Notes under the pieces: generated by a model
What the model saw: only the letters and a program-made list of their open reading frames with translations
Databases searched by the model: none
What the model was told of the DNA's origin: nothing
Shown here: piece by piece, positions 14,180 to 15,252 of the stretch
Position numbering within the stretch: the first letter of the stretch is position 1
Layout: the number at the start of each line of letters is the position of its first letter
Assembly: GCA_036652735.1 (NCBI GenBank)
Contig: JAVVVI010000039.1
Span: 1 to 15,252, forward strand
Source of the DNA: JAGOGN01 sp036652735
Lineage (GTDB): Bacteria; Bacillota; Clostridia; Lachnospirales; Lachnospiraceae
Length of the DNA stretch: 15,252 bases
Direction of reading: 5' to 3'
Made by a program: the position numbers and the translations under genes

Positions 14180-15169
14180 TTAAAAAATAAAAATGCGATC
14201 CAGCATTCTGAGTATTGTAAAATCTCCCTTTGCTGACATCTCCCCTGTCATAAACGCTCTCTGGAAGGTCATTCGGCCTTCCAAAATGTTCTCAAGTACC
14301 TCCGGTGTCAATTTAATGTATTGATCCACTTCCTTTTCATTCCCATAGTGACAATTCAATTCCTGACTATTTACTTCCAAAAATAATGGCTTTTTTCTTC
14401 CTTCAATCATAAAAAGATAGGTTGCCTTATATTGCGTCTGAGGAACAAAATGTGCTTGAAATTCTGTAATATAAGCCGTGTCTTCATCTTGATTTTCCTG
14501 ACCTAGTCTTCCTTTAAACATACTGGTTAGCTCCACCAGATCCTGCTTCTGCTGCTTTACATAATCATCATCTGAAACATACTTTGATAATTGTTCACTT
14601 TCCTGTGGTGTTAGCTCCAAACGCTGTGTTCTTGACACGGTTCGATTCACTGCCTGGCTGCTTGTAGGAAGTCCCTTGGTTTTCTGAGAGATGGTACGAT
14701 ATAAACTCTCCGCCTTTTTTTCAATAATCAGGGTATATTCATGATTCATTTCAAATGTTACTAAATCTTCCACATAGCCGCTTAGACCATTACAGGGAAG
14801 ACCTCCAAGTGTCTCCCATGCCCCTGAAAGTTCCAAAAGGGCTTCTCGCTCTCCATAGGTAGTGGACATGACCACGGGTTGCATATACATTTCCCGAATT
14901 TTCTCCTTATCGCCATATAACCAGCATGAATCCAGGAATTGATGCATATATCCCCCAATTCCAAGCCATTCTACAGTTGTTGCCAGCAGAATTCCATCCG
15001 CATCCTTAAATGTCTGGGGTAGGGTTGTAATGCTGTTTTTATGTTCGTAGATATTATATCTTACAACTGTTACACGAAGTTCTTCCAATACTTCCTGCAT
15101 TTTATTAATTACATATAAGGTAGGATCATCCAATAAACCACGCCCACCATAGTAAATCATTATCTTCAT
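14180..15169 (-). CDS. Flavodoxin-like domain fused to an SCP2 sterol-carrier domain
   Basis: A 329-residue cytoplasmic fusion protein. The N-terminal part (about 1-165) is a flavodoxin/NADPH-dependent FMN reductase fold: MKIMIYYGG (1-9), GILLATTVEWLGIGGYMHQF (59-78) and PVVMSTTYGERE (98-109). The usual Ser/Thr-rich FMN phosphate loop after strand 1 is poor (GGRGLLDDPT). A polar linker follows (about 165-230). The C-terminal part (about 233-329) reads as an SCP2 fold, with ITEFQAHF (234-241), IKLTPEVLENILEGRMT (285-301) and FMTGEMSAKGDF (306-317). SCP2 domains carry hydrophobic ligands. A redox enzyme acting on a bound lipid-like ligand is a guess. I start at the ATG at 15169, with GGAGG 12 bases upstream; the TTG at 15208 lies within the -10 box. 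Confidence 0.8.
   Translation of the reverse strand: MKIMIYYGGRGLLDDPTLYVINKMQEVLEELRVTVVRYNIYEHKNSITTLPQTFKDADGILLATTVEWLGIGGYMHQFLDSCWLYGDKEKIREMYMQPVVMSTTYGEREALLELSGAWETLGGLPCNGLSGYVEDLVTFEMNHEYTLIIEKKAESLYRTISQKTKGLPTSSQAVNRTVSRTQRLELTPQESEQLSKYVSDDDYVKQQKQDLVELTSMFKGRLGQENQDEDTAYITEFQAHFVPQTQYKATYLFMIEGRKKPLFLEVNSQELNCHYGNEKEVDQYIKLTPEVLENILEGRMTFQRAFMTGEMSAKGDFTILRMLDRIFIF
14186..14207 (-). terminator. Possible terminator inside the last codons of the flavodoxin-SCP2 gene
   Basis: AATGC (14192-14196) pairs with GCATT (14203-14207), extendable by two weaker pairs. On the minus strand the stem runs into TTTTTATTTTTTAA, whose end is the stop codon itself. The stem is short; the U-tract is strong. 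Confidence 0.45.
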
Positions 15170-15207
15170 AAATTCTCTCTTCCTCCGTGCCAATTCTCTC
15201 TCTTCCA

Positions 15208-15236
15208 AGTATATTAACTTTTTCCTAAAAAATCAA
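15208..15236 (-). promoter_or_regulatory. Promoter of the flavodoxin-SCP2 gene
   Basis: On the minus strand TTGATT (15231-15236) and TATACT (15208-15213) have a 17-base spacer. Transcription would begin near 15201, giving a leader of about 30 bases and ruling out the TTG start at 15208. Confidence 0.65.
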
Positions 15237-15252
15237 TCTTTTCCTTTTTTTC

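Noticed and set aside
15170..15208. Longer start (TTG) for the flavodoxin-SCP2 protein
   Set aside because: The TTG overlaps the -10 box of a good promoter; the flavodoxin fold begins naturally at the ATG at 15169.
1..15252. CRISPR arrays, mobile elements, phage genes, tRNA or rRNA
   Set aside because: No regularly spaced repeats, transposase or integrase-like proteins, terminal inverted repeats or cloverleaf structures were seen on either strand.

Overview
The window is AT-rich chromosomal DNA from a low-GC Firmicute, most likely a clostridial species of the Lachnospiraceae. The basis is the gene set and protein style: a LysRS with a C-terminal tRNA-binding domain, a type III pantothenate kinase, a ~450-residue glucose-6-phosphate isomerase, a MurG of the 'HESD' type standing outside a cell-wall cluster, and a small acidic protein between birA and coaX. 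Ribosome binding sites are strong (GGAGG/AAGGAG) and intergenic spaces short. I saw no tRNA, rRNA, CRISPR array, insertion sequence, phage gene or attachment site, and no gene-free stretch longer than about 205 bases.

Layout. (1) About 44-5551, minus strand: a cofactor, tRNA-modification and information-processing block read birA (biotin ligase), a small acidic protein, coaX (CoA synthesis), dusB (tRNA dihydrouridine synthase), greA (transcript cleavage factor), lysS (lysyl-tRNA synthetase). The first four are tightly packed, with ribosome binding sites overlapping or next to the preceding stops. greA-lysS has its own perfect-consensus promoter over the dusB stop codon, and the block ends in a strong terminator at 44-81. 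(2) 5598-7047, minus strand: an nfeD-SPFH membrane pair followed by a terminator. (3) 7252-8588, minus strand: a secreted SleB-type cell-wall hydrolase with two SH3 domains and a perfect-consensus promoter, with a pair of 20-bp-spaced direct repeats at the start of the transcript. (4) 8651-10372, minus strand: pgi preceded by a small single-pass membrane protein, with its own promoter. (5) 10424-11704, minus strand: a protein that reads as a metallo-beta-lactamase fold with every metal ligand replaced and a cysteine-rich insertion. (6) 11867-15236: single genes in alternating orientation: murG (+), a HIT-family hydrolase (-), a minimal histidine kinase with no sensor domain (+), and a flavodoxin-SCP2 fusion (-).

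Together the genes are mainly housekeeping: translation and transcription fidelity, cofactor attachment and synthesis, glycolysis, and envelope building and remodelling (murG, sleB, nfeD/SPFH). I found no multi-gene system that I could call new. The most unusual items are the pseudo-metallo-beta-lactamase at 10424-11704, the flavodoxin-SCP2 fusion, the orphan sensorless kinase, and terminators built into coding 3' ends (murG, and the flavodoxin-SCP2 gene).
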